From NCBI GenBank assembly GCA_030608765.1, contig JAUWDN010000108.1:1-5531 (forward strand): a DNA stretch of 5,531 nt. Direction: 5' to 3'. Within the stretch, counting starts at the first letter, position 1. Every line of letters starts with the position of its first letter. Shown piece by piece: positions 4,959 to 5,531 of the stretch. A model generated the notes under the pieces. That model was not told the DNA's origin and did no database searches. It worked only from the letters and a program-made list of their open reading frames with translations. Source of the stretch: Promethearchaeota archaeon (GTDB lineage: Archaea; Asgardarchaeota; Lokiarchaeia; Sigynarchaeales; SOKP01). The position numbers and the translations under genes were made by a program.

Positions 4959-5531
4959 ATGAAAGAACGATTAGATATTCTTCTTGTTGAGAGAAGATTA
5001 GTAGAAAGTAGAGTCAAGGCACAGTGGTTAATAAAAAAGGGTTATGTAATCGTAAATGAGAGGAGCATAGTTAAACCCGGTAAAAGGATCGAGAATAATT
5101 CTTCTATTAGATTAACTAGAAAATTTCCTTATGTTGGGAGAGGAGGTCTTAAATTAGAAGCGGCTCTAAACAGTTTTTCGATTGTTGTTAGAGGGAAAAC
5201 ATGTGTTGACATCGGTGCTTCAGTTGGAGGTTTTACAGATTGTTTGTTACAAAATGGAGCAGCAAAAGTTTATGTAGTAGACACTGCGAAAGAAGTACTA
5301 CATCCTTCTCTAAAATGTAAGGACGAAAAAATAGTTGAACTCTTAGGTGTTGATGCTAGAAAATTGAAAGTATTGCCCACGAAAGTAGAGATTGTTACTG
5401 TAGATATAACTTTCTCTTCCCTTAAATCAGTTCTTCCTAACATAAAGAATTATTTGAAACAGGATGGAGATATAATTGTTTTAGTTAAACCGCTTTTTGA
5501 AACAAATTTTCGCGAAGAAACAAGCTTTAAA
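4959..5531 (+). CDS. tlyA: TlyA-type rRNA 2'-O-methyltransferase, S4 plus FtsJ-like domain (runs off right edge)
   Basis: The frame opens at ATG 4959 and stays open for 191 codons to the window end; family members are usually about 230-270 residues, so roughly the last quarter is missing. TlyA enzymes use S-adenosylmethionine to methylate ribose 2'-OH groups of cytidines in rRNA. Residues 1-60 are the S4 RNA-binding domain (ERLDILLVERRLVESRVKAQ at 3-22, then KGYVIVNE and VKPG). The linker motif YVGRGGLKLEAAL (58-70) is nearly the canonical VSRGGLKL. The methyltransferase motif I is VDIGASVGGFTDCLLQNGA (83-101), where the usual STGG is SVGG. D149 (TVDI), K177 (LVKP) and K65 fit the K-D-K-E catalytic set; the last glutamate lies beyond the window. 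LVKPLFE replaces the common LVKPQFE. The gene is divergent from the NusA-like gene. The family is very clear; whether it modifies rRNA in an archaeon is inferred. Confidence 0.93.
   Translation, partial: MKERLDILLVERRLVESRVKAQWLIKKGYVIVNERSIVKPGKRIENNSSIRLTRKFPYVGRGGLKLEAALNSFSIVVRGKTCVDIGASVGGFTDCLLQNGAAKVYVVDTAKEVLHPSLKCKDEKIVELLGVDARKLKVLPTKVEIVTVDITFSSLKSVLPNIKNYLKQDGDIIVLVKPLFETNFREETSFK

Noticed and set aside
1..5531. CRISPR array, insertion sequence or attachment site
   Set aside because: No regularly spaced direct repeats, no terminal inverted repeats around a transposase and no integrase gene were seen.

Overview
The window looks archaeal. It is strongly AT-rich with compact genes and almost no Shine-Dalgarno sequences. 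TATA-like boxes lie about 25-40 bases before several starts, as expected for leaderless or short-leader archaeal transcripts. Three genes belong to families that point the same way: a RadB-like RecA-family ATPase, a relative of archaeal two-KH NusA, and a small RuvC/YqgF-type protein. An Asgard (Lokiarchaeota-like) or related AT-rich archaeal lineage would fit the mix of RadB, TlyA and multispanning acyltransferases. That placement is inference; the sequence shows only that the window is archaea-like.

Layout from left to right. Bases 218-1 (minus) hold the first 72 codons of a gene running off the left edge, probably class 1 fructose-1,6-bisphosphatase. Bases 994-302 (minus) encode a 230-residue RadB-like ATPase. 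Across a 42-base AT-only intergenic region, a RuvC/YqgF-like RNase H-fold protein (1037-1885, plus, TTG start) is transcribed divergently from it. A T-tract terminator candidate and about 200 bases of non-coding DNA follow. That stretch holds a perfect 20-base palindrome and a good TATA/BRE promoter candidate. Next come two tandem, collinear paralogous membrane acyltransferases of the HGSNAT/DUF1624 type (2084-3169 and 3208-4329, plus). The second ends one base from the stop of a convergent gene (4840-4331, minus), which I read as a divergent NusA-like protein whose first KH domain has lost its GxxG loop. Divergent from that, a TlyA-type S4/FtsJ-fold rRNA methyltransferase starts at 4959 and runs off the right edge.

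How the parts may work together. The divergent RadB-like and RuvC-like genes share one short promoter region, and one is a RecA-family ATPase while the other has a resolvase-type nuclease fold. A two-gene recombination or repair module is the most interesting hypothesis here. The acyltransferase pair probably modifies a membrane-associated or extracytoplasmic glycan or lipid. The NusA-like and TlyA genes share a divergent promoter region and are both RNA-binding or RNA-modifying proteins. No mobile element, CRISPR array, rRNA or convincing tRNA was found.
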